Assembly (NCBI GenBank): GCA_023128855.1
Contig: JAGMDE010000034.1
Span: 1 to 18,431 of the forward strand
From: Thermoplasmatales archaeon
GTDB taxonomy: Archaea > Thermoplasmatota > E2 > DHVEG-1
DNA: 18,431 nt
Direction of reading: 5' to 3'
The first letter of the stretch is position 1. Each line of letters opens with the position of its first letter. Under the pieces are notes generated by a model. The model saw nothing but the letters and a program-made list of their open reading frames with translations, ran no database searches and was not told the DNA's origin. The translations under genes were made by a program, and so were the position numbers. This document shows positions 1-8,316 of the stretch, piece after piece.

Positions 1-1245
1 ATCTATTTGGAAGTTTACGGTTGTACTGCAAACAAAAGCGATGCTAGTTTGATAAAGGGCATTCTTAAAGAGAGCAGTCATGAAATTGTTGAAAATGTGG
101 ATGATGCAGATTCTATAGTTCTGCTAACATGCACTGTTATAGATACTACTGAACAACGTATGTTATCACGTTTGAAAAACTTTACAAAAACAGGTAAAAA
201 CATTATAGTTGCAGGATGTATGGCATCTATTCAAGCTGATTTAGTTAGATCAACATTACCAAGTGCAAAGCTCTTGCCGCCTCAATATTCTTACCAAATT
301 TTAGATGTTTTAGAAAACAAGGAAACGTCTTTTATTGATAAAAATAAAACACTGTTTCCCAAATATTATGAAGATATAGTTGCACCTATAGCTATAGCTG
401 AAGGATGTTTATTTTCATGCTCTTACTGCATTACTTCTCTAGCACGAGGCAAACTGAAAAGTTATCCAATGGATGAAATAACTCAAGATGTTTGTTCCGC
501 AGTAAAACAAGGTTGTAAAGAGATACAATTAACAGCCCAAGATACTAGCTCGTATGGATTAGATTTTGGAAGTAATCTTGGTGAGCTTCTACCAAATGTT
601 AGCCAAATTAAAGGTGAATATAGAATTCGAGTAGGGATGATGAATCCATATACTGTTTTGAAAAATATTGATTCGATTATCGAAGGTTTTGATGACCCTA
701 AAATCTACAAGTTTTTACACATACCCGTTCAATCAGGCGATAATGCTATTTTAAAAAAGATGAATAGAAAATATTCAGTTGGAGAATTTTTAGAGATAAT
801 CAAGAAATTTAGAGATAAATACCCAGATATCACTATTTCTACAGATGTAATTGTTGGTTTTCCAACTGAAACAAAACAACAGTTTCAACATACAATTGAC
901 TTACTAAAAATTGTAAAGCCAGATATTACAAATATTACCAGATACTCTGCAAGACCTTATACAAAAGCTAAAACTATGAAAGGCCGTATAAAAACAGAGA
1001 TTGCAAAAGAACGGTCGAAAATATTAACGGATTTATGTAGCAAAATCTCAAAGGAAAATAACCTTAGACATATTGGAAAAAGATACAACTCTCTGATTAC
1101 AGAAAGAGGGAAAAACAATACATTTGTAGGAAGAACTGAGAATTACAAACCTATCGTAATAAAAGAAAATATTGAAATTGGTAAATTTGTATCATTGGAA
1201 GTAAAAGAAGCTGCTCCTACATATCTAGTCGGAAGTATTAAATAG
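1..1245 (+). CDS. tRNA methylthiotransferase, MiaB/CDKAL1-like (5' partial)
   Basis: Radical SAM enzyme of the methylthiotransferase family that adds a methylthio group to a modified adenosine at tRNA position 37; archaeal members are e-MtaB/CDKAL1-like and act on t6A. The reading frame is open to the left edge (I-Y-L-E-V-Y-G-C), matching the usual family start, so the true start lies outside the window and the TTG at 7 is unlikely to be it. Numbering from that TTG, the N-terminal cluster-binding cysteines are C6, C42 and C71, and the radical SAM CxxxCxxC is C134, C138, C141. Further family blocks follow (HIPVQSGDNAILKKMNR, STDVIVGFPTE). The last 60 or so residues fit a TRAM tRNA-binding domain. 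It ends 30 bases before the GAPDH ATG on the same strand. The family is secure; the t6A substrate is inferred from the archaeal context. Confidence 0.93.
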   Translation: MYLEVYGCTANKSDASLIKGILKESSHEIVENVDDADSIVLLTCTVIDTTEQRMLSRLKNFTKTGKNIIVAGCMASIQADLVRSTLPSAKLLPPQYSYQILDVLENKETSFIDKNKTLFPKYYEDIVAPIAIAEGCLFSCSYCITSLARGKLKSYPMDEITQDVCSAVKQGCKEIQLTAQDTSSYGLDFGSNLGELLPNVSQIKGEYRIRVGMMNPYTVLKNIDSIIEGFDDPKIYKFLHIPVQSGDNAILKKMNRKYSVGEFLEIIKKFRDKYPDITISTDVIVGFPTETKQQFQHTIDLLKIVKPDITNITRYSARPYTKAKTMKGRIKTEIAKERSKILTDLCSKISKENNLRHIGKRYNSLITERGKNNTFVGRTENYKPIVIKENIEIGKFVSLEVKEAAPTYLVGSIK

Positions 1246-1275
1246 AATATTTATGTTTGTCAAATTGTGGAAGGG

Positions 1276-2334
1276 ATGATTAGAGTAGCTATTAATGGAT
1301 TTGGAAGAATAGGTAGAAACGTTTTAAGAGCATCATTAGGACATTCTCAATATGGAACAAAATTTGAAATTGTAGCAATAAACGATCTTGGTAATACCGA
1401 GATTCTTGCTCATCTTTTAAAATATGATTCCATCTATGGACGGTTTGACGGAAATATAGAGGTCAAAAATGATGGAATGGAAATCAATGGTAAGTCGATT
1501 AAATTCTTTTCTCAAATGAACCCCTCAAAACTACCCTGGAAAGACTTGGATATTGGCGTTGCTGTCGAATCTACAGGACTTTTCCGTAAAAGAGAGGGGG
1601 CTTCACAACACCTTGAAGCAGGAGCAAAAAAAGTCATTATATCTGCTCCAGCAATAGACCCAGACATAACGGTTGTTTTAGGTGTAAACGAACATCTTTA
1701 CGATACAAACGCACATAACATAATATCTAATGCATCATGTACAACCAACAGTCTGGCACCACCTGTAAAAGTGTTAAATGACACTTTTGGGGTTGAACAA
1801 GGATTCATGACCACGATACATTCGTATACTGGTGATCAGCGTATCCTTGACTTCCCACATAAAGATCTGAGACGAGCGCGAGCTGCTGCGGTCTCGATCA
1901 TCCCGACCACCACAGGTGCTGCAAAAGCAGTGACTCTTGTAATACCAGAATTAAAAGGGAGAATGGATGGTATGGCTGTAAGAGTACCCACACCAGATGG
2001 ATCTCTAACTGATTTTACATGCATCTTAAAAAAGGAAGTAACGAAAGAAGAAGTTAACAATGCATTTAGAAATGCAGCAGAAGGAAAGTTAAAAGGAATA
2101 ATGCAATATTCTGAGGAACCACTTGTATCAGTCGATATTGTTGGTAATCCACATTCTGCCATTATTGATGGATTAAGTACTAAAGTAAATGGCGATAGTG
2201 GAAATTTTCTCAAGATACTTTCATGGTATGATAATGAGTGGGGATATTCCTGCAGAATAGTTGATTTAATAAATTATATCTACGTAAATAACTCAAAACC
2301 AATAAGTGAAGTTGAAATAGCAAGAGCAGTATAA
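1276..2334 (+). CDS. gap: glyceraldehyde-3-phosphate dehydrogenase, bacterial type I
   Basis: Phosphorylating GAPDH, which interconverts glyceraldehyde 3-phosphate and 1,3-bisphosphoglycerate in the cytoplasm. It carries the bacterial/eukaryotic signatures: the Rossmann start INGFGRIGR, catalytic cysteine in SNASCTTN (about residue 155), partner histidine in TIHSYTGDQ, and the block LDFPHKDLRRARAAA. An aspartate after the second strand (AIND) and a retained proline in LDFP fit an NAD preference; this is inference. The ATG at 1276 gives the family start MIRVAINGFG; an in-frame GTG at 1267 would add three residues. No clear Shine-Dalgarno site is seen, and a weak TATA-like ATATTTATG near 1247-1255 would allow a leaderless mRNA. 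Most archaea use the unrelated type II enzyme, so this gene was probably acquired from bacteria. It converges with the glycosyltransferase, 7 bases away. Confidence 0.95.
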   Translation: MIRVAINGFGRIGRNVLRASLGHSQYGTKFEIVAINDLGNTEILAHLLKYDSIYGRFDGNIEVKNDGMEINGKSIKFFSQMNPSKLPWKDLDIGVAVESTGLFRKREGASQHLEAGAKKVIISAPAIDPDITVVLGVNEHLYDTNAHNIISNASCTTNSLAPPVKVLNDTFGVEQGFMTTIHSYTGDQRILDFPHKDLRRARAAAVSIIPTTTGAAKAVTLVIPELKGRMDGMAVRVPTPDGSLTDFTCILKKEVTKEEVNNAFRNAAEGKLKGIMQYSEEPLVSVDIVGNPHSAIIDGLSTKVNGDSGNFLKILSWYDNEWGYSCRIVDLINYIYVNNSKPISEVEIARAV

Positions 2335-2341
2335 AACAAGA

Positions 2342-3649
2342 TTATTGATTAGATTTATCAATATTTTTTAAAATCTCCATAATTCTTTTTGCTGCATTTT
2401 TATCACCCTCAGGTTTGGGTAATTTTTGAGCCAAAGCCTGAGAATCTGATAAAAATTGATCATAGTTATCAAAGATAGTATTAAGGGTATCAAGAAGTTT
2501 TTGCTCATCAAAATATTTTTTAGACAACATTAATCCGGCTCCATGACCAACCATTTTTTCTAAGTTAAGATGTTGCTCAAACTGCATTGGAAAACCGATT
2601 ATTGGTTTGCCTGCATATGCAGCAGTATATACTGTTCCTTGCCCACCATGAATTATTGACAGATCAACCATACTATGAAGCTTTCGTATAGATGGGACAT
2701 ATTTTTTAAATAAAATATTATCGTTTAATTTTGGAATTTCAGCTTCGTCTAAAATATTTGTTAAAACTGCAATAACTTTGTAATTAGTTTTGTTTAATGT
2801 TTGTAATATTTTTAAATATAGATTTTTTTCACCACTACTTCCCATTGAGAGTAGAATAGATTTTTCAGATCCTTTAATATGATCCATAATTTCTCGATTG
2901 ATTAATTGTGTATTTTTATCAGAGAAATTTTTTTCAAAAAGCTCTTCCAAGACTATGATGCCTATATAATCCTCAGATGGAAATTCTTGTTGATTTGGAA
3001 AAATATCAATGAATTCTAAAAAATTTGTAGCAAGTGTTATATCTCCATAAAGTAAATCATGATGACTTCCTATCTTTTTAACATTATATCTTTTTGCAGC
3101 TGAATTAAATGGTTTTAAATAAAATAATGGTTTTTCTAAAAGTAGTTTAGCAAAACGTATTTTTATATATTGAGGTAAAAGACGTGTAAATATATTTTCT
3201 GCAAAATCTGGAATTAAATGATGAAAAGAACCCGGTGCTGTTGTAATACCAATAAGAGGCAGTTTTGCTGCTCTAGCAGAAATTACAGAGAAATAATTAT
3301 GTGTTGATACAATCATTTGAATACCTGTCTCTTTAAAAATTGCAATTTCGTTTTTTATAGCTTCATCGATAAAACCTTTAGGGTATAATTGCTGATTTTT
3401 TTCTCCACGTACAACCTTTTGATATCTTGCAAGAATTTCTTTTGTAAAAAATGGTTTAACTCTAATTATTTCAAATCCCAAATCTTTAGCTAAATATTCA
3501 TATTCTCCACCATGACTAAAGAAGATTGCCTTCCCACCAAGTTCAGTGAATCGTTCTGCTACTAATACTGCTCTTCCAGATTCTGATAAATTGTAAAAAA
3601 GAGGAAAGAACCCTACAAGTGGTTTTTCTTTTTGGTCCATTGTTTTCAT
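2342..3649 (-). CDS. UDP-sugar glycosyltransferase, GT1/MGT-like
   Basis: A 435-residue protein with the GT-B two-domain layout. The N-terminal half has an early glycine- and serine-containing acceptor-side loop (residues 12-30) and the C-terminal half has the nucleotide-sugar donor site. The clearest marks are SMGSSG (268-273) at the domain junction and HGGQGT (334-339) followed by GFPMQFEQHLN (352-362), the donor-binding block of UDP-glycosyltransferases. No signal peptide or membrane segment is visible. It would transfer a sugar from a nucleotide donor to an unknown acceptor, perhaps a lipid or other small hydrophobic molecule. It sits reversed between gap and pgk and shares a 107-base divergent promoter region with pgk. 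Codons 1 and 4 are both ATG; no Shine-Dalgarno site favours either. The donor and acceptor cannot be assigned. Confidence 0.8.
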   Translation of the reverse strand: MKTMDQKEKPLVGFFPLFYNLSESGRAVLVAERFTELGGKAIFFSHGGEYEYLAKDLGFEIIRVKPFFTKEILARYQKVVRGEKNQQLYPKGFIDEAIKNEIAIFKETGIQMIVSTHNYFSVISARAAKLPLIGITTAPGSFHHLIPDFAENIFTRLLPQYIKIRFAKLLLEKPLFYLKPFNSAAKRYNVKKIGSHHDLLYGDITLATNFLEFIDIFPNQQEFPSEDYIGIIVLEELFEKNFSDKNTQLINREIMDHIKGSEKSILLSMGSSGEKNLYLKILQTLNKTNYKVIAVLTNILDEAEIPKLNDNILFKKYVPSIRKLHSMVDLSIIHGGQGTVYTAAYAGKPIIGFPMQFEQHLNLEKMVGHGAGLMLSKKYFDEQKLLDTLNTIFDNYDQFLSDSQALAQKLPKPEGDKNAAKRIMEILKNIDKSNQ

Positions 3650-3715
3650 GATGTCTTTCGCGGTATTGAATAATTGTTAAGTTAAAATGCTTTTTCCAAA
3701 TATAATACCACTTAG

Positions 3716-3751
3716 TTTATATAACAAATTTTGATATCAATTCAAGGAGGA
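3716..3751 (+). promoter_or_regulatory. pgk TATA box and Shine-Dalgarno site
   Basis: TTTATATAA at 3716-3724 is a strong archaeal TATA box. AAGGAGGA at 3744-3751 is a near-perfect Shine-Dalgarno site, 5 bases before the pgk ATG at 3757. The expected transcription start (about 3742-3747) puts the ribosome site almost at the 5' end of a very short leader. Confidence 0.7.
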
Positions 3752-3756
3752 GCATT

Positions 3757-4983
3757 ATGAAGGATTACAACACTTTAGACGATTTTAATTTAGAAAATAA
3801 AACTGTTTTGTTAAGAGTGGATTTCAATATGCCGCTTGATAAAGATACACTTGAAATTTTAGATACAACTAGAATTGAAAGAGTGCTTCCAACAATAAAA
3901 GAACTTGTCAATAAAAATGCTAAAACAGTAATTATTGCTCATCAAGGACGGCAAGGGAGTTGGGACTTCATCAGCATGGAAAAACATGCAAAAGCTTTGC
4001 AAAATCTTTTAGGTAAAGAAGTGAAATTCATAGATGACATATTCAGTGAAAAAGCACAGAATGCTATTAAAAACTTACAAACAGGCGAAATATTAATGTT
4101 AGATAATGTAAGAAAATACGATGGTGAAACAGAGAAAAAACCAGCAGAAGAACATTCTCAATCAGATCTAGTGCAAAATCTTTATCCTCTTGCAGATTTG
4201 TTTGTAAATGATGCATTTGCAGCAGCACATCGCCCTCAATGTTCACTTATTGGTTTTACAGCAGTTTTACCATCTGCAGCTGGACGTCTAATGGAAAAGG
4301 AGATAACAACACTTGGAGAGATAATCCAGAATCCTGAAAAACCATCAGTTTTTTTATTTGGAGGCGCAAAGTTCTCAGATGTTATCGTTACAATAGAACG
4401 GCTTCTTGATAACAAAACCGCGGATAAGATAATATTAACAGGACTTCCTGCAAATGCTTTTTTGAAAGCAGAGGGAATACAACTTGGAGAAAAAAACGAA
4501 GAGTTACTTGCAGAAGAAGGAAAACCAGAAAACTACGAGGAAATAAAGAAACTCTTAGAGAAATACAAGGATAATATCTACTTACCAACAGATTTTGCCC
4601 AACAGTCAAACACAGAACGTAGCGAGATAGATATTTCAGAGCTTCCAACTCAGTATAATCTCTTTGATATCGGTGAAAAAACAATTCAGAATTTCAAAGA
4701 TATAATGTCTGATGCAAAAACAGTTTTCTTATCAGGGCCATGTGGCGTATTTGAAAAGCCTGCATTTATGAAAGGTACCCGGGAAATCTTTACCTATGTC
4801 GCAAATTCTGGTGTGTTTTCTATTGTTGGCGGTGGACACACAGTTGCAGCTGTTGAAAAACTTGGTCTTGGTAAGAAGATATCTCATATCAGTACCGGTG
4901 GAGGCTCTCTTGAAAAATTCATGATGGGTGAAAAACTACCTGTTATTGAGGCCCTCAAAGCTGCAAAAAATAGATTTAGTTAA
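3757..4983 (+). CDS. pgk: phosphoglycerate kinase, archaeal type
   Basis: Transfers phosphate between 1,3-bisphosphoglycerate and ADP in glycolysis and gluconeogenesis; cytoplasmic. At 408 residues it has normal archaeal length. Visible sites are the substrate loop RVDFNMP (20-26), HQGRQG (62-67), NDAFAAAHR (151-159), the nucleotide-side GGAKFSD (202-208), SGPCGVFE (326-333) and the glycine-rich GGGHT (358-362), where bacterial enzymes usually have GGGDT or GGGDS. The start is fixed by a Shine-Dalgarno site 5 bases upstream. It is the metabolic partner of the GAPDH gene 1.4 kb upstream, but the two are separated by an oppositely oriented glycosyltransferase and so are not in one operon. Confidence 0.96.
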   Translation: MKDYNTLDDFNLENKTVLLRVDFNMPLDKDTLEILDTTRIERVLPTIKELVNKNAKTVIIAHQGRQGSWDFISMEKHAKALQNLLGKEVKFIDDIFSEKAQNAIKNLQTGEILMLDNVRKYDGETEKKPAEEHSQSDLVQNLYPLADLFVNDAFAAAHRPQCSLIGFTAVLPSAAGRLMEKEITTLGEIIQNPEKPSVFLFGGAKFSDVIVTIERLLDNKTADKIILTGLPANAFLKAEGIQLGEKNEELLAEEGKPENYEEIKKLLEKYKDNIYLPTDFAQQSNTERSEIDISELPTQYNLFDIGEKTIQNFKDIMSDAKTVFLSGPCGVFEKPAFMKGTREIFTYVANSGVFSIVGGGHTVAAVEKLGLGKKISHISTGGGSLEKFMMGEKLPVIEALKAAKNRFS

Positions 4984-5003
4984 ATAAAGGAAACTATCAA
5001 ATA

Positions 5004-5017
5004 TTCTTTTTATTTTC
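5004..5017 (+). terminator. T-rich stretch after pgk
   Basis: Runs of five and four T lie 20-35 bases after the pgk stop and before the tRNA. Archaeal RNA polymerase can stop at T-tracts without a hairpin, so this may separate pgk from tRNA transcription. No stem-loop is seen. Confidence 0.35.
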
Positions 5018-5032
5018 TAAGCTCTTATCTAA

Positions 5033-5104
5033 GGGCTGGTAGATCAGTGGAAGATCGTCACCTTCGCAAGGTGGAGGCCACGGGTTCAAATCCCGTCCAG
5101 TCCA
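5033..5104 (+). tRNA. tRNA-Ala (anticodon CGC)
   Basis: A 72-base cloverleaf with no intron: acceptor stem of 7 pairs, D stem GATC/GATC, anticodon stem TCACC/GGTGG (first pair U-G), loop TTCGCAA with anticodon CGC at 5065-5067, 5-base variable loop, T stem ACGGG/CCCGT with loop TTCAAAT. The acceptor contains G3:U70, the main alanine identity element, which agrees with an anticodon reading GCG. Discriminator base is A; CCA is not encoded. Its 3' end touches the stop codon of the small zinc-ribbon gene on the other strand. Confidence 0.96.
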
Positions 5105-5263
5105 TTATTTTTTAAAATCCTTTAATTCACCCAATGTCTTTTTCCAATCTTGAACTTCTCGGCATTTACCACAGTAACCATTGTTTATTTCGTAATCAAC
5201 CTTATGTATCTTTTTTCCGCAATATTTGCATTTGTATTTTTTGTTATTCGTTTGTTGCTTCAA
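5105..5263 (-). CDS. small zinc-ribbon protein (52 aa, TTG start)
   Basis: A short gene, unrecognised beyond its fold. The protein is basic, with two CxxC knuckles (KCKYCG, cysteines 12 and 15; YCGKC, cysteines 31 and 34) spaced as in a zinc ribbon, then a short charged tail. No ATG exists in frame; TTG at 5263 is the best start. GATGTGAG lies upstream with a 6-base gap between GTGAG and TTG, the same motif and gap seen before the methyltransferase ATG at 13135. A TATA-like AATTTATAAAAG (5285-5296, minus strand) sits at a proper distance. The stop codon abuts the tRNA-Ala 3' end and the gene diverges from the first ligase. A nucleic-acid-binding or adaptor role is possible but not shown. Confidence 0.65.
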   Translation of the reverse strand: MKQQTNNKKYKCKYCGKKIHKVDYEINNGYCGKCREVQDWKKTLGELKDFKK

Positions 5264-5351
5264 TAAAATCTCACATCGTGTAATCTTTTATAAATTTGGT
5301 TGTAAATCATAAATTATTTAATGCATAGTATAATATCAGCTCAGAGACAAG

Positions 5352-6764
5352 ATGAATCCATTTTTGAATCCAATAACAGGAATTCCATTTCTCAAACGCT
5401 TTCTTTTTGATCCTAATAGAATAAAAAGAATGAACCCACAACAGTTAGAAAAATATAGAAATAAGGTTTTTAGAAAAATTGTCAAATATGCTTATACTGT
5501 CCCTATTTATCATCAAAAATACAAGGCAACAGGGATTCATCCTGAAGACATAAGAGGAATTAAAGATATTACAAAATTACCTTTTATTACTAAAAAAGAT
5601 CTTGTAGATAATTATCCAGATGGAATAATTCCACCTAATTATGATAAAAGCAAAGCTGTCGTTGTAAGTACTAGTGGTTCTACTGGTAAACCTGTATCTG
5701 TTTTTTTTGATTTCTCTGTTTATAGTGGAGGTATCGGAGCTGCTATTAGAACATTTCTTGTACATAATGTCAGCTGGAGAAAGTCAAAGTTTGCAAATAT
5801 CGGAAATTTTAGTCCAGGTAAAGCAGATGAAGCTGTAAGTAGGCTTTTTTTTACAAATGCTAAATTTGCATATTCATCAGAGAAATATGGCACTTTTAGT
5901 GCTTTTGAACCAATTAAAGAAGTTATGAAAAAACTAGATGCCTTTAGCCCAGATATTATGTTAAGTTATCCAGTTACATATCAAAACTTAGCCTTTTTAA
6001 AAAATAAAGGGTTCGGTAAAAATGTAAATCCAAAATTCTTACTAGTATCTGGATATGTTCTTGATGACTATACTAGATCTTATGTTGAAGATGCATTTAA
6101 GTGTAAAATGTTTAATGGATATGGAGCAGCAGAGACTTCGTCTGAAGCAGGTGTTGCATTTGAATGTCCACAGAAAACATGGCATATTAATCATGATTAT
6201 TATCACGTTGAAACGATTGATGAAAACATGGAACTCTTAGAACCGGGAAAAATTGGACATATAGTCGTGACAAGATTTTTTGGAAAAGGGACGCCTCTTA
6301 TAAGATACACAGGACTTGACGATTGGGTGAAACTAACAGATTATTATGAATGCGGTTGTAGGTTGTGCACACCAACATTCAAGGATGGTGTTGAGGGCAG
6401 AAGAAATACAAGTATTATTTTACCTGATGGAAGAGTATTTCCTTCTGCATCTTTTGCAATTTTATCAGTGGTATTAAATGAAATGAAAACTCGAAAGGTA
6501 AAACAATTTCAGATAATACAAAATAAATTAGATGAAATAGATATCTTAATTGTAATAGATGAAGACCTAAGGAATAAGGACCCACCAATTGATACACTAT
6601 TCAAAAAGATAAAAGAAATTTATCAGGAAAAAGTGGGCCCAGGGATAACAATTTCTGTCAAAGAAGTTAAAAATATTAAATCAGATCCCAATAAACCAGC
6701 ACCTCTTGTAATCTCACGTTTATCACAAAAAGATTGGGAAATTATTATAGAAAAATCAAAATAG
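5352..6764 (+). CDS. PaaK/CapK-family adenylate-forming ligase (ligase 1)
   Basis: Member of the phenylacetate-CoA ligase/CapK/coenzyme F390 synthetase group of the ANL superfamily, which adenylates a carboxylate (in F390 synthetase, coenzyme F420) and may pass it to CoA or another acceptor. The PaaK-type N-terminus (KYAYTVPIYHQKYKATGI, 45-62) precedes the phosphate loop STSGSTGKP (106-114), GYGAAETSS (256-264) and RYTGLDD (318-324). Cysteines 272, 334, 336 and 339 could form a metal site. A lysine in DPNKPAP near the C-terminus is a candidate for the catalytic adenylation lysine. It shares a divergent promoter region with the zinc-ribbon gene and converges with radical SAM gene 1 two bases after its stop. 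It is paralogous to the ligase at 11085. The carboxylate substrate is unknown. Confidence 0.85.
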   Translation: MNPFLNPITGIPFLKRFLFDPNRIKRMNPQQLEKYRNKVFRKIVKYAYTVPIYHQKYKATGIHPEDIRGIKDITKLPFITKKDLVDNYPDGIIPPNYDKSKAVVVSTSGSTGKPVSVFFDFSVYSGGIGAAIRTFLVHNVSWRKSKFANIGNFSPGKADEAVSRLFFTNAKFAYSSEKYGTFSAFEPIKEVMKKLDAFSPDIMLSYPVTYQNLAFLKNKGFGKNVNPKFLLVSGYVLDDYTRSYVEDAFKCKMFNGYGAAETSSEAGVAFECPQKTWHINHDYYHVETIDENMELLEPGKIGHIVVTRFFGKGTPLIRYTGLDDWVKLTDYYECGCRLCTPTFKDGVEGRRNTSIILPDGRVFPSASFAILSVVLNEMKTRKVKQFQIIQNKLDEIDILIVIDEDLRNKDPPIDTLFKKIKEIYQEKVGPGITISVKEVKNIKSDPNKPAPLVISRLSQKDWEIIIEKSK

Positions 6765-6766
6765 AC

Positions 6767-8185
6767 TCATTTTTTTGCAAATACGGTCTCTTCTTTTTGT
6801 CCAACTAATAATTTTAAGCCGGCTCTAACAACTCTAAAATTATGATAAACAAAAATTGAACGGAGAATTTGAGATATTAAATATTTTGGAGAAAGATAAT
6901 AACTTAAATATGCCTTATGCTGCAAATCGCGTATTTCTTCAGGTGTAAAATTACCCAATCCTCTATTTGAGTCCAGTAGAGCATACATTTCATTTTCTTT
7001 TAATTTACCTTCTTTAAAGGCTTCGTCCCATATCTGACTTCCTTTCAAATACATAAATTGATAAAAAAATGCAAAATCAAGGTTTAATTTCTTAGCAAAC
7101 TTGATTGTATCTCGGATATGTTTTTCATTTTCAATAGGAGCACCTACTATAAAATTACCAACAGTTAAAAAACCAATTTTTTTACTCAGTCTAACTGCTT
7201 TTTCTACTTTTTCTAATGTAATTTTTTTATTATAATAATCAATTACCTCTTGATTACCTGATTCGATTCCGAATTCCATTGATTTAACTCCGGCTTTTTT
7301 CATTTTTTTATAGAGTTCTTCATCTGCATCTGTAACTCGTGTACCAGATATCCATATATCCAAATTCAATTTTTTTTCAATAAGAAGATCCATTATTTCA
7401 TGAGCTCTTTTTTTATCCATAAGAAAATTATCATCAACTGCAAAAACAGAATCATAATCCTTGGATATTTCTTCCATTTCTTTTACAACGTTTTCAGCAG
7501 ATCCCAAACGACATTTATCAAAAATGGATTTGGAAACACAAAACCTACAATCAAATGGACAGCCTCTGCTAGTAATTATAGTTGTTAGTTTACCTCTAGC
7601 AAAATACGTAATACCCGTAAGAGAATCCTTACCATATGCATAATGTTTTATTAAACGACGAGCTGGGAAATCAATAGAATCTAAATCATCAATTTCCACG
7701 GGAGGTAAACCATTCTTTATTTTTCCATTTTCTCTATAAAAAATACCATGAACTTTTGAAAGATCCTTTTTATTATCCAAAGCATCTACAATTTCAATTA
7801 TTACTTTTTCCCCATCTCCAATTACAGAAATATCTGCTTTAATTTCATTAAGCGTTTCTTTACCCTGAATCGTACAATGAGGTCCGCCAATTATCACAGT
7901 TTTATCTGGGAAGAATTGTTTGATTAAATCAGTAATTTTCATAACTGAAGTTGCTACTAGACTAGCAACTGTTATACCAATGAGATCAAATTTTGAAACA
8001 TCATTTTTTAGTTTTTCAATCGAATAAGATTCAGCTACATAATCAATCACTTTAACTTGATGCCCTTTTTTCTCAAGGGCACTTGAAAGATATAGTATGC
8101 CCAAAGGCGGCATATACGCCTCAAATGAAACTTCTTTTTTCACTACATCATAGTCTATTGGCGGATTTATAAACAAAACTTTCAT
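6767..8185 (-). CDS. B12-binding-type radical SAM protein 1 (BchE-like)
   Basis: A 472-residue protein. The N-terminal Rossmann domain is of cobalamin-binding type (MKVLFINPP, PPLGILYLSSALEKKGH at 26-42, IIGGPH at 98-103, GDGE at 123-126) and is followed by a radical SAM barrel with C209, C213 and C216 in RGCPFDCRFC. The classical DxHxxG cobalamin ligand motif is absent, as in many BchE-like enzymes. Such proteins do methylations at unactivated carbon, cyclisations or oxidations; the reaction here is unknown. The last 100 residues closely match radical SAM protein 3 of this window (GAPIE, IKFAK, WDEA, LGNFTPEE, SYY blocks). A TATA-like TTAAATAATA about 26 bases upstream suggests a nearly leaderless mRNA. 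It diverges from radical SAM gene 2, with 131 bases between. Confidence 0.88.
   Translation of the reverse strand: MKVLFINPPIDYDVVKKEVSFEAYMPPLGILYLSSALEKKGHQVKVIDYVAESYSIEKLKNDVSKFDLIGITVASLVATSVMKITDLIKQFFPDKTVIIGGPHCTIQGKETLNEIKADISVIGDGEKVIIEIVDALDNKKDLSKVHGIFYRENGKIKNGLPPVEIDDLDSIDFPARRLIKHYAYGKDSLTGITYFARGKLTTIITSRGCPFDCRFCVSKSIFDKCRLGSAENVVKEMEEISKDYDSVFAVDDNFLMDKKRAHEIMDLLIEKKLNLDIWISGTRVTDADEELYKKMKKAGVKSMEFGIESGNQEVIDYYNKKITLEKVEKAVRLSKKIGFLTVGNFIVGAPIENEKHIRDTIKFAKKLNLDFAFFYQFMYLKGSQIWDEAFKEGKLKENEMYALLDSNRGLGNFTPEEIRDLQHKAYLSYYLSPKYLISQILRSIFVYHNFRVVRAGLKLLVGQKEETVFAKK
6770..6776 (+). terminator. T7 tract in the tail of the facing gene
   Basis: Seven T in a row start 6 bases after the ligase 1 stop. 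On the other strand they encode the Lys-Lys end of radical SAM protein 1. This is a plausible archaeal T-tract terminator for ligase 1. Confidence 0.4.
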
Positions 8186-8316
8186 GATGAATAGTATACT
8201 ATTTTCAATATTATTTAAGATTATTGGAAATTTTTAAAAAATGAAGATTAAAATGATTTTGTTATACTTATAAAAAACATTAAATATCGGATTTATATCT
8301 TATATCAGCTGGAACA

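Noticed and set aside
7..1245. TTG at position 7 as the true start of the methylthiotransferase
   Set aside because: The frame is open to the window edge and the residues before it match the family N-terminus, so the gene is cut by the window.
1836..2213. 125-codon open frame antisense to gap
   Set aside because: Lies wholly within the strongly conserved GAPDH gene; no ribosome site or recognisable protein.
4388..4684. 98-codon antisense frame within pgk
   Set aside because: Shadow of a conserved coding region; its leucine-rich content is what antisense codons of this gene would give.
5085..5104. tRNA 3' end as an integration attachment site
   Set aside because: No second copy of this stretch was seen in the window and no integrase gene is present, so no att site is called.
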